A stretch of 64,000 nucleotides of DNA from Enterobacteriaceae endosymbiont of Donacia fulgens (GCF_012567545.1 NZ_CP046182.1:287580-351579); one strand, 5' to 3'; counted from the stretch's first letter, positions 8,068 through 17,799 are shown. Numbers and translations are program-made. Notes: generated from the sequence alone by a model not told the origin.

Positions 8068-10626
8068 CTATTTTTTTTTTGTTACTATATTTAATATTTT
8101 TTGTGGTATATATATTATTTTTATAATTTTAATATTTATTAAAAATTTAGATATATTATTATGTGATAATACATAATTTTTGATATCGTTTTGTTTATTT
8201 TTAAATTTTTCTGGAATAGAAAGATTATATTTTTTTTTTCCATTTATCTGAATTATAATATTAAATTTATTTTTTATTTTTTTAGTATCAATTTTTGTAA
8301 TTACAGGCCATGATACATGATCAATATCATTTTTATTACCCATATGTTTCCATAATATAAAACAAAAATGGGGAGTAAAAGGGTAAAGCATTTTTAGTAT
8401 AATTAATAAACTATTAAAAATAATAATATAATCAATATTATTATATATTTTATATTTTTTAATTTTATTAAATAAAATCATAATTGAAGAAATTGCTGTA
8501 TTAAAAGATTGATTTTTTTCAAAATTATTTGTTACCTGAATAATAGTTTTATTTGTATCATCTTGTATTATAAGTTGTTCTTCATTATATGAATGGAATA
8601 GTTTATCTTTTTTTATTTTTTCATAAAAAAAAGATAATTTTTTATATTCATAAATAAACTTCCATATTTTTTTTAAAAATTTATACATCCCTTTTATACC
8701 ATTTTCTTGCCATTCTAAATCCATATTAGGAGGAGCGGCAAACATAATAAAAAGACGTAAAGAATCTGCTCCATATTTTTTAATAATATTCTGAGGATCA
8801 ACTCCATTATTTTTAGATTTAGACATCTTAATCATCCCATTATTAATTAATTTTCTTCCTTTATTGTCTAATAAAATATTATTTTTTTTATCAAAAAAAA
8901 TATTTTTTTCTTTTATCCAATGATATTTTTTTTCTTTATCAAGATAATAATAAGAATTTGCTAATACCATACCTTGACATAATAATTTTTTTACTGGTTC
9001 ATCAGTATTTAATAAACCAATATCTCTCATTAATTTATGAAAAAAACGGAAATATATTAAATGCATTGTTGCATGTTCTATTCCCCCAATATATTGATCT
9101 ACAGGTAACCAATAATTAGCATGTTTTTTATTTATCATATTATTATTTTCATTAATAGAAGTATATCTTGCATAATACCATGAAGATTCAATAAAAGTAT
9201 CAAATGTATCTGTTTCTAATTGACCTGTTATACCATTATGATTATATTTAAACCAATCTAAATTATTTTTAATTTTTTTACTATAATTTTCTTTTATATT
9301 TTTACTAAAAATTTTTTTTGGAAAAATAAAAGGTAATTCATTTTTTTGTAATGGTATGTATTTATTATTTTTTTGTATAATAATTGGGATTGGGGTCCCC
9401 CATATTCTTTGTCTGGAAATACTCCAATCTTTTAAATGATAATATTTTGTATAAAATGCTTTTTTTTTTAAAATTAATTTTTTAATAAGTAAACTATTAT
9501 TATTTTTAATATTTTTATTTAAATTAGATATTTTATTTTGTGATATAAATAATTTTTTATAATTTTGTATAAAAATAAAATCTTTAGTATCACATTGTGA
9601 TAGTATACCAATAGTTGCATTAATTTTATTATAATTAGATAAATAATTTACAATTATTATTTGTATTTTTTTTTTTAAAAAAATATTATTTTGTGCAAAT
9701 AACTCACTATTAATATAATCTATTTTATTAGATGAAAATTTATTTATTCCTAAAGAAGATAAAGATGAATATTTTTTAATAAAATTTTTAATTTTTTTAT
9801 TTTTTATAAATTTTTTACATATTGGATGATTATATAAAATTTTAATAAAAGTAATATTTTTAAGAATAAAAAAATATTTTTTTTCAATAAAAACATTAAA
9901 TTTATAATTAGTATTATAAATTTGGAAAATAATTTCTATTCCTTCTATTTTTCCAATCCAATTTTTTTGCATATTTTTTACTTTTTGAGGCCAATTATTT
10001 AATTTTTTTAAATTATTAAGTAATTCATCAGCATAATTAGTAATTTTTAAAAACCATTGCTTAACTAATTTTTTTTTTACAAGACTATTACATCTCCAAC
10101 AACATTTATTAATAACCTGTTCATTAGCTAATATAGTTTTATCTATAGGACACCAGTTAACTATATCTTTTTTTTTATATGCTAAACCTAAATTATATAA
10201 TTTTAAAAAAAACCATTGTTCCCAACGATAATAATTAGGATCACATGTTGTTATCTCTCTATCCCAATCAAAACTAAATCCTAATAATTTTAATTGTTTT
10301 TTCATATATTTAATATTATTTTTAGTCCATATATTTGGAGCAATATTATGATTATGAGCTGCAATTTCTGCAGGTAAACCAAAAGCATCCCATCCAATTG
10401 GATGTAAAACATTTTTTCCTAACATTCGTTGATATCTTGCAATAACATCTCCTATAGTATAGTTACGTACATGTCCCATATGTAATTTACCTGATGGATA
10501 AGGTAACATTGAAAGACAATAAAATTTTTTTTTATTATAATCTTCAGTTACTTTAAAAGTTTTTTTAAATTCCCATTCTTTTTGTACATAAAATTCTATG
10601 TCTTTAGGAGAATATTCTTTTTTCAT
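8068..10626 (-). CDS. leuS: Leucyl-tRNA synthetase, editing domain degenerate
   Basis: Charges tRNA-Leu with leucine in the cytosol. The product is 852 aa (E. coli 860). The class I catalytic motifs are intact: HMGH in PYPSGKLHMGHVRNY (about residues 43-55) and MSKSKNNGVDPQ. The zinc-knuckle cysteines (CPIDKT, then CCWRC) and the tRNA-binding C-terminal part are also recognisable. The CP1 editing insert (about residues 225-395) is present in length but not in motif. The position of the family's TTRPDT (E. coli 247-252) reads IEKKYF, and the GTGAVMAVPGHDQRD block reads as an unrelated NATIGILSQCDTKD. Synthesis is very likely functional; post-transfer editing probably is not. Confidence 0.97.
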   Translation of the reverse strand: MKKEYSPKDIEFYVQKEWEFKKTFKVTEDYNKKKFYCLSMLPYPSGKLHMGHVRNYTIGDVIARYQRMLGKNVLHPIGWDAFGLPAEIAAHNHNIAPNIWTKNNIKYMKKQLKLLGFSFDWDREITTCDPNYYRWEQWFFLKLYNLGLAYKKKDIVNWCPIDKTILANEQVINKCCWRCNSLVKKKLVKQWFLKITNYADELLNNLKKLNNWPQKVKNMQKNWIGKIEGIEIIFQIYNTNYKFNVFIEKKYFFILKNITFIKILYNHPICKKFIKNKKIKNFIKKYSSLSSLGINKFSSNKIDYINSELFAQNNIFLKKKIQIIIVNYLSNYNKINATIGILSQCDTKDFIFIQNYKKLFISQNKISNLNKNIKNNNSLLIKKLILKKKAFYTKYYHLKDWSISRQRIWGTPIPIIIQKNNKYIPLQKNELPFIFPKKIFSKNIKENYSKKIKNNLDWFKYNHNGITGQLETDTFDTFIESSWYYARYTSINENNNMINKKHANYWLPVDQYIGGIEHATMHLIYFRFFHKLMRDIGLLNTDEPVKKLLCQGMVLANSYYYLDKEKKYHWIKEKNIFFDKKNNILLDNKGRKLINNGMIKMSKSKNNGVDPQNIIKKYGADSLRLFIMFAAPPNMDLEWQENGIKGMYKFLKKIWKFIYEYKKLSFFYEKIKKDKLFHSYNEEQLIIQDDTNKTIIQVTNNFEKNQSFNTAISSIMILFNKIKKYKIYNNIDYIIIFNSLLIILKMLYPFTPHFCFILWKHMGNKNDIDHVSWPVITKIDTKKIKNKFNIIIQINGKKKYNLSIPEKFKNKQNDIKNYVLSHNNISKFLINIKIIKIIYIPQKILNIVTKKK

Positions 10627-10716
10627 ATAAAAACAATTCCTGAATATATTATTTTTATTTATTTAATAAAATAAATTATTTTACAACAATAACTTTTTTA
10701 TATACTATTAAAAATT

Positions 10717-11178
10717 TTATTTTAAATATGGATTTTTATATCCAAGTAAATTAAGTATTTTAATTTCTTTTAATTGCATTAAACATGTTTCTTTAATATT
10801 TTTATGATTATATTTTAATAAATGTAAACATGAATGTATAATAATATGTGCCCAATGGGATTTTAAAAGTTTTTTTTGGGAAAAAGCTTCATTTTCAATA
10901 ATTTCTTTACATAAAACAAGATCACCTAATAATTTTTTTTTAAAAAAATTTTTTTCTAATAAAAAAGATAGTACATTAGTTGGTTTAGAAATTTTTAAAT
11001 ATTTTTTATTAAGTTTTAAAATAAAATCTTTTTCTACTATAGAAATAGTAAGCTCAATTTTTTTTATTTTTTTTTTTGAAAAAATTTTGTATAACCAATA
11101 CAAAATATCGCCTTTTAAAGGAAGATTATCATTATTTTTACAAAAATTGTAATAATTTAAAATAATATCTAATTTCAT
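10717..11178 (-). CDS. ybeY: Endoribonuclease YbeY (rRNA maturation)
   Basis: A zinc-dependent RNase involved in 16S rRNA 3' processing and ribosome quality control. The product is 153 aa (E. coli 155). The metal-binding H-x3-H-x5-H signature is seen in IIHSCLHLLKYNHKN, and TNVLSFLLE matches the conserved TDVLSFP region. It lies 18 bases after miaB; ybeZ, normally between them, is missing, as is the downstream ybeX. Confidence 0.94.
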   Translation of the reverse strand: MKLDIILNYYNFCKNNDNLPLKGDILYWLYKIFSKKKIKKIELTISIVEKDFILKLNKKYLKISKPTNVLSFLLEKNFFKKKLLGDLVLCKEIIENEAFSQKKLLKSHWAHIIIHSCLHLLKYNHKNIKETCLMQLKEIKILNLLGYKNPYLK

Positions 11179-11196
11179 ATAATCCTAAAATAAAAG

Positions 11197-12537
11197 TTAA
11201 TTTTTATAAGTAGATACAAATTCTCCATATAAAGAATATATATAAGTATCAAGAATTTTTACATAAATAAATTTACCAATATAATTTTTTTCACTTATAA
11301 AAAAAACTATTCTATTATTTTCAGTTTTACCAAAATATTTATTATTTTGGATAGATATACCTTCTACTAAAATAATTTGTATTGTATTTAACATTTTTAA
11401 ACTAAATTTTTTAGTTTGTTCTTTAATATAATATTGCAATAGATATAATCTTTTTTTTTTTTCTAATATACTTACATTATCTTTCATTTTACTTGCTGGA
11501 GTTCCTGGTCTAGGAGAGTAAATAAAACTAAAACTCATATCTAAATCTAAATCTAAAATTAAAGAAATAGTATCGTCAAAATCTTTTTTAGTTTCTCCAG
11601 GAAAACCAACTATAAAATCTGAACCAATTTGAATATTAGGTCTAATACTTCTAATTTTATTAATAATGTTAATATATTCAGATATATTATATCTTCTTTT
11701 CATTAAAGATAAAATCTTATCAGAACCACTTTGTACCGGTAGGTGTAAAAAATTTACTAATTTAGGAAGTTTTTTATAGATATTAATTAATTCATCAGAA
11801 AAATCTTTAGGATGACTTGTAGTAAATCTAATTCTTTTTATATTTTCTATTTTTGAAATTAGTACTAATAATTTTGAAAAAGTATAATATTTTTTATTTT
11901 GATTATCAATATAATTATAAGCATTAACATTTTGACCTAATAAATGTATTTCTTTTACTCCTTGAATAGACAAATGTTTAATTTCTAAAAGTATATCTTT
12001 ATAAGGTCTGCTTATTTCTTTACCTCTAGTATGAGGTACTATACAATAAGTACAATATTTATTACAACCTTCTATTATTGAAACAAAAGCACTTACATTT
12101 TTTTTTTTTGTTATAGGAAAAAATTTAAATTTTTCAATTTTAGGAAAACTAATATCTATTAAATATTTTTTAAATTTACGTACTTTATATATCATTTGGG
12201 GTAATCTATGAAAAGTCTGAGGACCAAAAATAATATCAACATAATATGCTCTATTTAATATTTTTTTCCCTTCCTGTGAAGCTACACAACCTCCAACTCC
12301 TATAATAATTTCAGGATTTTGTTTTTTTAAAATTTTCCATCTTCCTAATTGATGAAATAATTTTTCTTGTGCTTTTTCTCTAATAGAACATGTATTTAAT
12401 ATTAAAATATTTGCATTTTTAACAGATTCAGTAATCTTACAATTTAACTTATTTTCCATAATATCTGCTATCTTAGAAGAATCATATTCATTCATTTGAC
12501 AGCCCCAAGTTTTAATATATAATTTATCATTTGGCAT
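11197..12537 (-). CDS. miaB: tRNA-2-methylthio-N6-dimethylallyladenosine synthase
   Basis: A radical-SAM enzyme with two 4Fe-4S clusters that adds the 2-methylthio group to i6A37 in tRNAs reading UNN codons. The product is 446 aa (E. coli 474). Three N-terminal cysteines occur in KTWGCQMNEYDS, LNTCSIRE and GVGGCVASQ. The radical-SAM CxxxCxxC is EGCNKYCTYCIVPHTRG, followed by LLGQNVNAY and GFPGET. The C-terminal TRAM domain is shortened but present. It is first in miaB-ybeY-leuS-holA-mrdA-mrdB. miaA, which supplies its substrate, is not in the window. Confidence 0.97.
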   Translation of the reverse strand: MPNDKLYIKTWGCQMNEYDSSKIADIMENKLNCKITESVKNANILILNTCSIREKAQEKLFHQLGRWKILKKQNPEIIIGVGGCVASQEGKKILNRAYYVDIIFGPQTFHRLPQMIYKVRKFKKYLIDISFPKIEKFKFFPITKKKNVSAFVSIIEGCNKYCTYCIVPHTRGKEISRPYKDILLEIKHLSIQGVKEIHLLGQNVNAYNYIDNQNKKYYTFSKLLVLISKIENIKRIRFTTSHPKDFSDELINIYKKLPKLVNFLHLPVQSGSDKILSLMKRRYNISEYINIINKIRSIRPNIQIGSDFIVGFPGETKKDFDDTISLILDLDLDMSFSFIYSPRPGTPASKMKDNVSILEKKKRLYLLQYYIKEQTKKFSLKMLNTIQIILVEGISIQNNKYFGKTENNRIVFFISEKNYIGKFIYVKILDTYIYSLYGEFVSTYKN

Positions 12538-12591
12538 AATTAATAATTAAAAATTTATTTTTTGTTAAATTTTATAAAAGAATTAATAACT

Positions 12592-12663
12592 CTGGGGTAC
12601 CTGGATTTGAACCAGGGATGCCGGTATCAAAAACCGGTGCCTTAACCACTTGGCTATACCCCA
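12592..12663 (-). tRNA. tRNA-Gln (TTG)
   Basis: The minus-strand sequence begins TGGGGTATAGCC and folds as a cloverleaf with acceptor TGGGGTA/TACCCCA. The anticodon stem CCGGT/ACCGG closes the loop TTTTGAT, and the T arm is CCTGG TTCAAAT CCAGG. The gene is 72 nt long with discriminator G. CCA is not encoded. It is the remnant of the E. coli glnX-glnV-metU-glnW-glnU-leuW-metT array. Confidence 0.97.
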
Positions 12664-12680
12664 AAATATTATTATTTATT

Positions 12681-12770
12681 TGCGGGAGACGAGAGTTGAA
12701 CTCGTATTATATTAAAAATTAATAACCAGAACCTAAATCTGGTGCGTCTACCAAATTCCGCCACTCCCGC
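12681..12770 (-). tRNA. leuW: tRNA-Leu (TAG)
   Basis: A class II tRNA with acceptor GCGGGAG/CTCCCGC and anticodon stem CCAGA/TCTGG around TTTAGGT. The variable arm is long and nearly all A+T (TATTAATTTTTAATA). The T arm is ACGAG TTCAACT CTCGT, in which the usual TTCAA(A/G)T reads TTCAACT. It corresponds to E. coli leuW. CCA is not encoded. Confidence 0.96.
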
Positions 12771-12786
12771 AAATTATTTTTTTATT

Positions 12787-12860
12787 TAGCTACGATGGGA
12801 GTTGAACCCATGACCTCAGCGTTATGAATGCTGTGCTCTAACCAACTAAGCTACGTAGCC
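12787..12860 (-). tRNA. metT: tRNA-Met (CAT), elongator
   Basis: The sequence starts GGCTACGTAGC and carries the anticodon loop TTCATAA, closely matching E. coli metT/metU. The acceptor starts with a G-T pair, and the last anticodon-stem pair is an A-C mismatch (CAGCA against CGCTG). CCA is not encoded. It is first in the Met-Leu-Gln tRNA group. Confidence 0.95.
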
Positions 12861-12960
12861 AATAATTATTGTATATTATGTAAATAATAAATTATAACGT
12901 CAACTAATTTATTTATTTAAATTTAAATTTACATTAAATTTGTGAAAAGAGTAAAAAAAT

Positions 12961-14619
12961 ATGTATAAATATAATAATTTTTATAAAAAAAATTTTATTT
13001 TTAAAATTATTGAAAATGATATAAAAAATAAAAAATATCGTTTAATACGTACTAGATTCCCACCTGAACCTAATGGTTATTTACATATAGGTCATATAAA
13101 ATCTATTTGTTTGAATTTTACAATAGCTAAATTTTATAAAGGTAAATTTTTTTTAAGAATTGATGATACTAATCCTTCAACTGAAAATATAAAATATATT
13201 GAATATATAAAAAAAGATTTAATATGGTTAGGATTTAAATGGGATGAAAATATTAAATACACATCAAATTATTTTAATTTGATGTATGAATATGCTATAG
13301 AATTAATTAATAAAAATTTAGCTTATGTTGATGAATTAGATATAGAAAATATTAGAAATTATAGAGGTACATTATCAATACCTGGTAAAAATAGTCCTTA
13401 TAGAAATCGTTCAATAAAAGATAATTTAGAACTATTTGAAAATATGCGTTTAGGTAAATTTTCTGAAGGTAGTTTATCTTTACGTGCTAAAATAGATATG
13501 CAATCTAAGATTATTGTTATGAGAGATCCTGTATTATATAGAATTAAGTTTCAAAAACATCATCAAACTAATAAAAAATGGTTTATATACCCAACTTATG
13601 ATTTTAGTCATTGTATATCTGATTCAATTGAAGGAATTACTCATTCTTTATGTACATTAGAATTTCAAGATAATAAAGTATTATATAATTGGATTCTTAA
13701 TAATATTAGTATAAAAAATCATCCTAAACAATATGAATTTTCAAAATTAAATATAGAATATGGAATAACTTCAAAAAGAAATATAAATATTTTAATAAAA
13801 AATAAAATAGTTAGTGGATGGGATGACCCTCGTTTATTAACTATTTCTGGATTACGTAGAAAAGGATATACATCTTCTTCTTTAAAAAATTTTTGTTATA
13901 GTATAGGAGTAACTAAACAAAATAATATTATAGAAATGTCTTTTTTAGAATCTTGTATAAAATCAGAATTAAATAAATCAGCTCCTAGAACAATGGCAAT
14001 ATTAAGACCTTTAAAAATTATTATTGATAATTTTCCTTTTAAAAAAAAAATAAAATTATTAATTCCTAATCATCCTAATAATAAAAATATGGGATATAAA
14101 AATATTTATTTTACTAAAGAAATATATATAGATATTTTAGATTTTTCTGAAATAGAGAAAGAAAATTATAAAAGACTTATTTTAGGATTTAAAGTTAAAT
14201 TAAGATATTCTTTTGTTATTAAAGCAAAAAAAATTATAAAAGATAAAAATAATAATATTATTTGTATTCATTGTATATATTATAAAGATTCTTTAGGAAT
14301 AAAAATAAATAAAAAAAAAGAAATAAAAGGTATAATTCATTGGATATCTTGTTTATATTCTGAACCAGCTAATTTTTATCTATATGATAATTTATTTATA
14401 AAAAAAAATATTAATTATGATGATAATATTTTAAAATTTTTAAATAAAAAATCATTATTAATATATAAGGGTTTTATAGAAAAAAATCTATTAAAAAATA
14501 ACAAAAATAAACATTTTCAATTTGAAAGAGAAGGTTATTTTTATTTTGATAAAAAATACTCAAATAAAAATAAAATAGTTTTTAACAGAATCTTATCATT
14601 AAAAAAAAATGATAAATAA
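12961..14619 (+). CDS. glnS: Glutaminyl-tRNA synthetase
   Basis: Charges tRNA-Gln; the matching tRNA gene lies just upstream on the other strand. The product is 552 aa (E. coli 554) and aligns over its whole length. HIGH is at residues 42-45 in PEPNGYLHIGHIKS, and the KMSKS-like loop is GITSKRNINI. The acceptor-binding insert (LCTLEFQDNKVLYNWIL) and both C-terminal anticodon-binding beta barrels (HWISCLYSEPANFYLYD, FQFEREGYFYFD) are present. It is divergent from the tRNA genes and convergent with fldA. Confidence 0.97.
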   Translation: MYKYNNFYKKNFIFKIIENDIKNKKYRLIRTRFPPEPNGYLHIGHIKSICLNFTIAKFYKGKFFLRIDDTNPSTENIKYIEYIKKDLIWLGFKWDENIKYTSNYFNLMYEYAIELINKNLAYVDELDIENIRNYRGTLSIPGKNSPYRNRSIKDNLELFENMRLGKFSEGSLSLRAKIDMQSKIIVMRDPVLYRIKFQKHHQTNKKWFIYPTYDFSHCISDSIEGITHSLCTLEFQDNKVLYNWILNNISIKNHPKQYEFSKLNIEYGITSKRNINILIKNKIVSGWDDPRLLTISGLRRKGYTSSSLKNFCYSIGVTKQNNIIEMSFLESCIKSELNKSAPRTMAILRPLKIIIDNFPFKKKIKLLIPNHPNNKNMGYKNIYFTKEIYIDILDFSEIEKENYKRLILGFKVKLRYSFVIKAKKIIKDKNNNIICIHCIYYKDSLGIKINKKKEIKGIIHWISCLYSEPANFYLYDNLFIKKNINYDDNILKFLNKKSLLIYKGFIEKNLLKNNKNKHFQFEREGYFYFDKKYSNKNKIVFNRILSLKKNDK

Positions 14620-14624
14620 AATTC

Positions 14625-14659
14625 ATAAAATCAATTATATTAAATATAATTGATTTTAT
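14625..14659. terminator. Bidirectional terminator between glnS and fldA
   Basis: A perfect 15-bp inverted repeat has arms at 14625-14639 and 14645-14659 (ATAAAATCAATTATA and its complement) around the loop TTAAA. It sits 5 bases after the glnS stop and 5 bases before the fldA stop, in the right place to end both convergent transcripts. Confidence 0.8.
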
Positions 14660-14664
14660 AATTA

Positions 14665-15177
14665 TTAAATTTTTATCTCTTTAGATATTTGTTGTACCCA
14701 TGTTTTAATACGTAAATTAGTTAATTCTGATTGTCGATCTTCGTCTATAGTTAATCCTAAAAAATAATTTTTATTTTTTAAACTTTTAGTATCATTAAAA
14801 TGATAACCTTTAGTAGGCCAATAACCAATAATATTAGCTTTATTTTTTTTTACTATATCATAAATAATTTTTATGGCATCACAAAAATATTCTCCATAAT
14901 CTTCTTGATCACCACAACCAAATAATCCTATATATTTATTTTTAAAATTTATTTTTTGTAAAGTAGGTAAAAAATCTTCCCAATCACATTGAACTTCTCC
15001 ATAATACCATGTAGGTATACCTAATAAAAGAATATTATATTTTTCAATATCTTTTTGACCTATTTTAGAAATATTAAATACTGAAGAATTTTTTTTATTT
15101 AATTGTTTTTGTATCTTAAAAGCAACATTTTCAGTATTACCGGTATCACTACCGAAAAAAATACCAATTTTAGACAT
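14665..15177 (-). CDS. fldA: Flavodoxin I
   Basis: A small FMN electron carrier, needed in E. coli by radical-SAM and iron-sulphur enzymes such as MiaB and IspG/IspH. The product is 170 aa (E. coli 176). The phosphate-binding loop FFGSDTGNTENVA (about residues 8-20), the 50s-60s loop PTWYYGEVQCDWEDF and the 90s loop FGCGDQEDYGEYFCDA are all intact. It precedes ybfF as in E. coli (fldA-ybfE-ybfF), with ybfE missing. Confidence 0.97.
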   Translation of the reverse strand: MSKIGIFFGSDTGNTENVAFKIQKQLNKKNSSVFNISKIGQKDIEKYNILLLGIPTWYYGEVQCDWEDFLPTLQKINFKNKYIGLFGCGDQEDYGEYFCDAIKIIYDIVKKNKANIIGYWPTKGYHFNDTKSLKNKNYFLGLTIDEDRQSELTNLRIKTWVQQISKEIKI

Positions 15178-15203
15178 TTTATATTATTTTTTATTTAAAA
15201 ATA

Positions 15204-15983
15204 TTATTTATAACATAATTTTAATATTAAATTAAATACTAATTTTGTATTTTCAATATGTAATAAATGTCCAGAATTGGGAATATTATATATTTTCGCA
15301 TTAGGAAATTGAAAAAAAATATCTTTATAGTAAATTTTATTTATATAATTTGATTGTTCTCCTTTTAAAAAAAAAATTTTACCTTCCCACTTAGGAACTA
15401 AATTCCAATCTAATATTTTTTTATATTGATTTTTTAAAATTGGAAAATTAAATTCCCATTTACCATCTATAAATGTTTTTAATAATGTATTTATTATAAA
15501 TTTATTTTTAATAAATAATTTCATTATATTAAATACATCTTTTCTTATTAAATTTTTTGTTTTATATACTTGTTCTAATGCAAAAAGTATATTTTTATTA
15601 TAGTATTGATATTTTACAGGAGCTATATCTAAAATAATAATAGTTTTAATATTGTCAAATAACATAAATTGACTAATATTCATTGCTATTTTACCTCCCA
15701 TAGAATGTCCAATAATAATAATATTTTTTTTTATATTTAAAAAATTTAATGTATCTAATACATCTTTAGATAAATATCTATAATTCATTTTTTTATGGTA
15801 GGGAGATAAACCATGGTTTCTAATATCTATTAATATAATTCTATATTTTAAATTTTTATTTAAAAATTTTCCCATTACATATAAACTTTTTTTATTACCA
15901 AATAATCCATGTAATATAACAATTGTATATTTTTTTTTAATAAAAAAATTATTATTTGGAATAATTAAATAATTAAGAATCAT
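15204..15983 (-). CDS. ybfF: YbfF-like alpha/beta-hydrolase (esterase)
   Basis: A 259-aa alpha/beta-hydrolase (E. coli YbfF 254), an acyl-CoA esterase in vitro; its role in the cell is uncertain. The oxyanion region LHGLFGNKKS, the nucleophile elbow GHSMGGKIAMN and the catalytic histidine in NSGHLLHIENT are visible. A hydrolase of unclear function kept in such a small genome suggests a housekeeping task. It is divergent from pgi. Confidence 0.88.
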   Translation of the reverse strand: MILNYLIIPNNNFFIKKKYTIVILHGLFGNKKSLYVMGKFLNKNLKYRIILIDIRNHGLSPYHKKMNYRYLSKDVLDTLNFLNIKKNIIIIGHSMGGKIAMNISQFMLFDNIKTIIILDIAPVKYQYYNKNILFALEQVYKTKNLIRKDVFNIMKLFIKNKFIINTLLKTFIDGKWEFNFPILKNQYKKILDWNLVPKWEGKIFFLKGEQSNYINKIYYKDIFFQFPNAKIYNIPNSGHLLHIENTKLVFNLILKLCYK

Positions 15984-16063
15984 ATAAAAAATATATTTAT
16001 TTAAATATAATATTTTATCATATTAAAATAAAAAAATTGAATTTTTAATAAATTTAAAATTTA

Positions 16064-16072
16064 TGATATAAT
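16064..16072 (+). promoter_or_regulatory. Possible extended -10 promoter of pgi
   Basis: TGATATAAT (TGn followed by TATAAT) lies 64 bases upstream of the pgi ATG in the divergent ybfF-pgi spacer. No convincing -35 is spaced correctly. In DNA this rich in A+T such hexamers arise easily by chance. Confidence 0.3.
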
Positions 16073-16136
16073 TAGTTTAATTATAAATAATATTTTTTTT
16101 AAATAATTTTTTAAAAATATAAAATAATAATATTAT

Positions 16137-17756
16137 ATGAAAAATATTGATCCTACAAAAACTTCTTCTTGGAAATATTTAAAAAAACATTTTCAAGAAA
16201 TGAATAAAATAACTATTAATGATTTATTTATAAAAGATCCAAATAGATTTAAAAACTTTTCTATTAATTTTGAAAATAAAATTCTTTTTGATTATTCAAA
16301 AAATATTATTAATCAAAAAACTTTAAATTATCTGTTAAATTTAGCAAAAGAAACTAAATGTTTTGATGCTATTTATTCAATGTTTTATGGTAAAAAAATT
16401 AATGTTACTGAACAACAATCTGTTCTACATACATCATTAAGATATGATCATAATATTTTTTTTTTAAAAAATAAAAAAATTTATAATAATATAGATAAAA
16501 TTTTAAAAAAAATTAAAGATATTTCTAATGAAATAATATTAGGAAAATGGAAAGGTTATACAAATAAAAAAATAAAAAATATAATAAATATAGGAATAGG
16601 GGGTTCTCAATTAGGTCCTTTAATGGTTACAGAAACATTAAAAGAATATAAAAATAAATTAAATTTATTTTTTTTATCTAATATTGATTCTAATCAAATT
16701 AGAAATATAATTAATAAAATTAAACCAGAAGAAAGTATTTTTATTATTGCTTCAAAAACCTTTAATACACAAGAAACAATAACTAATGCTTTAAGTATAA
16801 AAAAATGGTTTAGAAGAAATATAAATAAAGATCTAAATAAAGATATTTTTTCTAAACATTTTATTGCAGTTACTAATAATATTAATGCAGCAATAGATTT
16901 TGGAATAGATAAAAAAAATATTTTACCATTATTATCTGAAATAGGAGGACGTTTTTCTTTATGGTCTTCTATTGGATTATTGATATCATTATCTATTGGT
17001 TTTAATAATTTTAAAAAATTATTACAAGGAGCAAATAAAATGGATCATCATTTTTTTTACACTCCATTAGATAAAAATATTCCTATTATTATGGCTTTAA
17101 TTAGTATTTGGTATAATAATTTTTGGAACACAGAAACAGAAGCCATAATTCCTTATTGTGATAATATGCGTTTTTTACCATCATATTTACAGCAATTAAA
17201 TATGGAATCTAATGGTAAATCAATAGATAGGAATGGTAATAAAATATCATATCAAACTAGTTCTATTATATGGGGTGATGTAGGTACAAATGGACAACAT
17301 TCTTTTTTTCAAATGTTACATCAAGGTACTAAATTAATCCCATGTGATTTTATAGCAGCTGCTATTCCTTATAATAATAAATATAAAGATCATCATATTA
17401 AACTTATTGCAAATTATATTGCTCAAACAAGGGCATTAGCTTTTGGTAATATTAATAATACATATAAAAAAGAAAATATATATAAATATTGTTTTGGAAA
17501 TAAACCTAGTAATTCTATTTTTTTAAAAAAAATTACTCCTTATAATTTAGGATTATTAATTTCATATTATGAACATAAAGTTTTTATACAAGGTGTAGTT
17601 TTAAATATATTTTCTTTTGATCAATGGGGAGTTGAATTAGGAAAAAAAATAACTAATTTTTTAGTTGAAAATATAAATAAAAATATTCAAGAGAAAATAA
17701 TCCAATATGATTGTTCTTCTAAAGGAATAATTAATTTTTATAAAAATTTTAATTAA
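16137..17756 (+). CDS. pgi: Glucose-6-phosphate isomerase
   Basis: Interconverts glucose 6-phosphate and fructose 6-phosphate. The product is 539 aa (E. coli 549) and collinear from MKNIDPTKTSSW to the C-terminus. The catalytic regions SKTFNTQET, the Glu in MESNGKS, the His in GTNGQHSFFQ and the Lys in DQWGVELGKK are conserved. Two segments differ from the family: GIGGSDLGP reads GIGGSQLGP, and the block before GGR(Y/F)SLWS reads LLSE instead of FWDW. The gene is expressed alone, divergent from ybfF and convergent with deaD. Confidence 0.96.
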   Translation: MKNIDPTKTSSWKYLKKHFQEMNKITINDLFIKDPNRFKNFSINFENKILFDYSKNIINQKTLNYLLNLAKETKCFDAIYSMFYGKKINVTEQQSVLHTSLRYDHNIFFLKNKKIYNNIDKILKKIKDISNEIILGKWKGYTNKKIKNIINIGIGGSQLGPLMVTETLKEYKNKLNLFFLSNIDSNQIRNIINKIKPEESIFIIASKTFNTQETITNALSIKKWFRRNINKDLNKDIFSKHFIAVTNNINAAIDFGIDKKNILPLLSEIGGRFSLWSSIGLLISLSIGFNNFKKLLQGANKMDHHFFYTPLDKNIPIIMALISIWYNNFWNTETEAIIPYCDNMRFLPSYLQQLNMESNGKSIDRNGNKISYQTSSIIWGDVGTNGQHSFFQMLHQGTKLIPCDFIAAAIPYNNKYKDHHIKLIANYIAQTRALAFGNINNTYKKENIYKYCFGNKPSNSIFLKKITPYNLGLLISYYEHKVFIQGVVLNIFSFDQWGVELGKKITNFLVENINKNIQEKIIQYDCSSKGIINFYKNFN

Positions 17757-17799
17757 AATTTATTCAAAAAAATTAATAATTAAATATTAAAATATTTTA

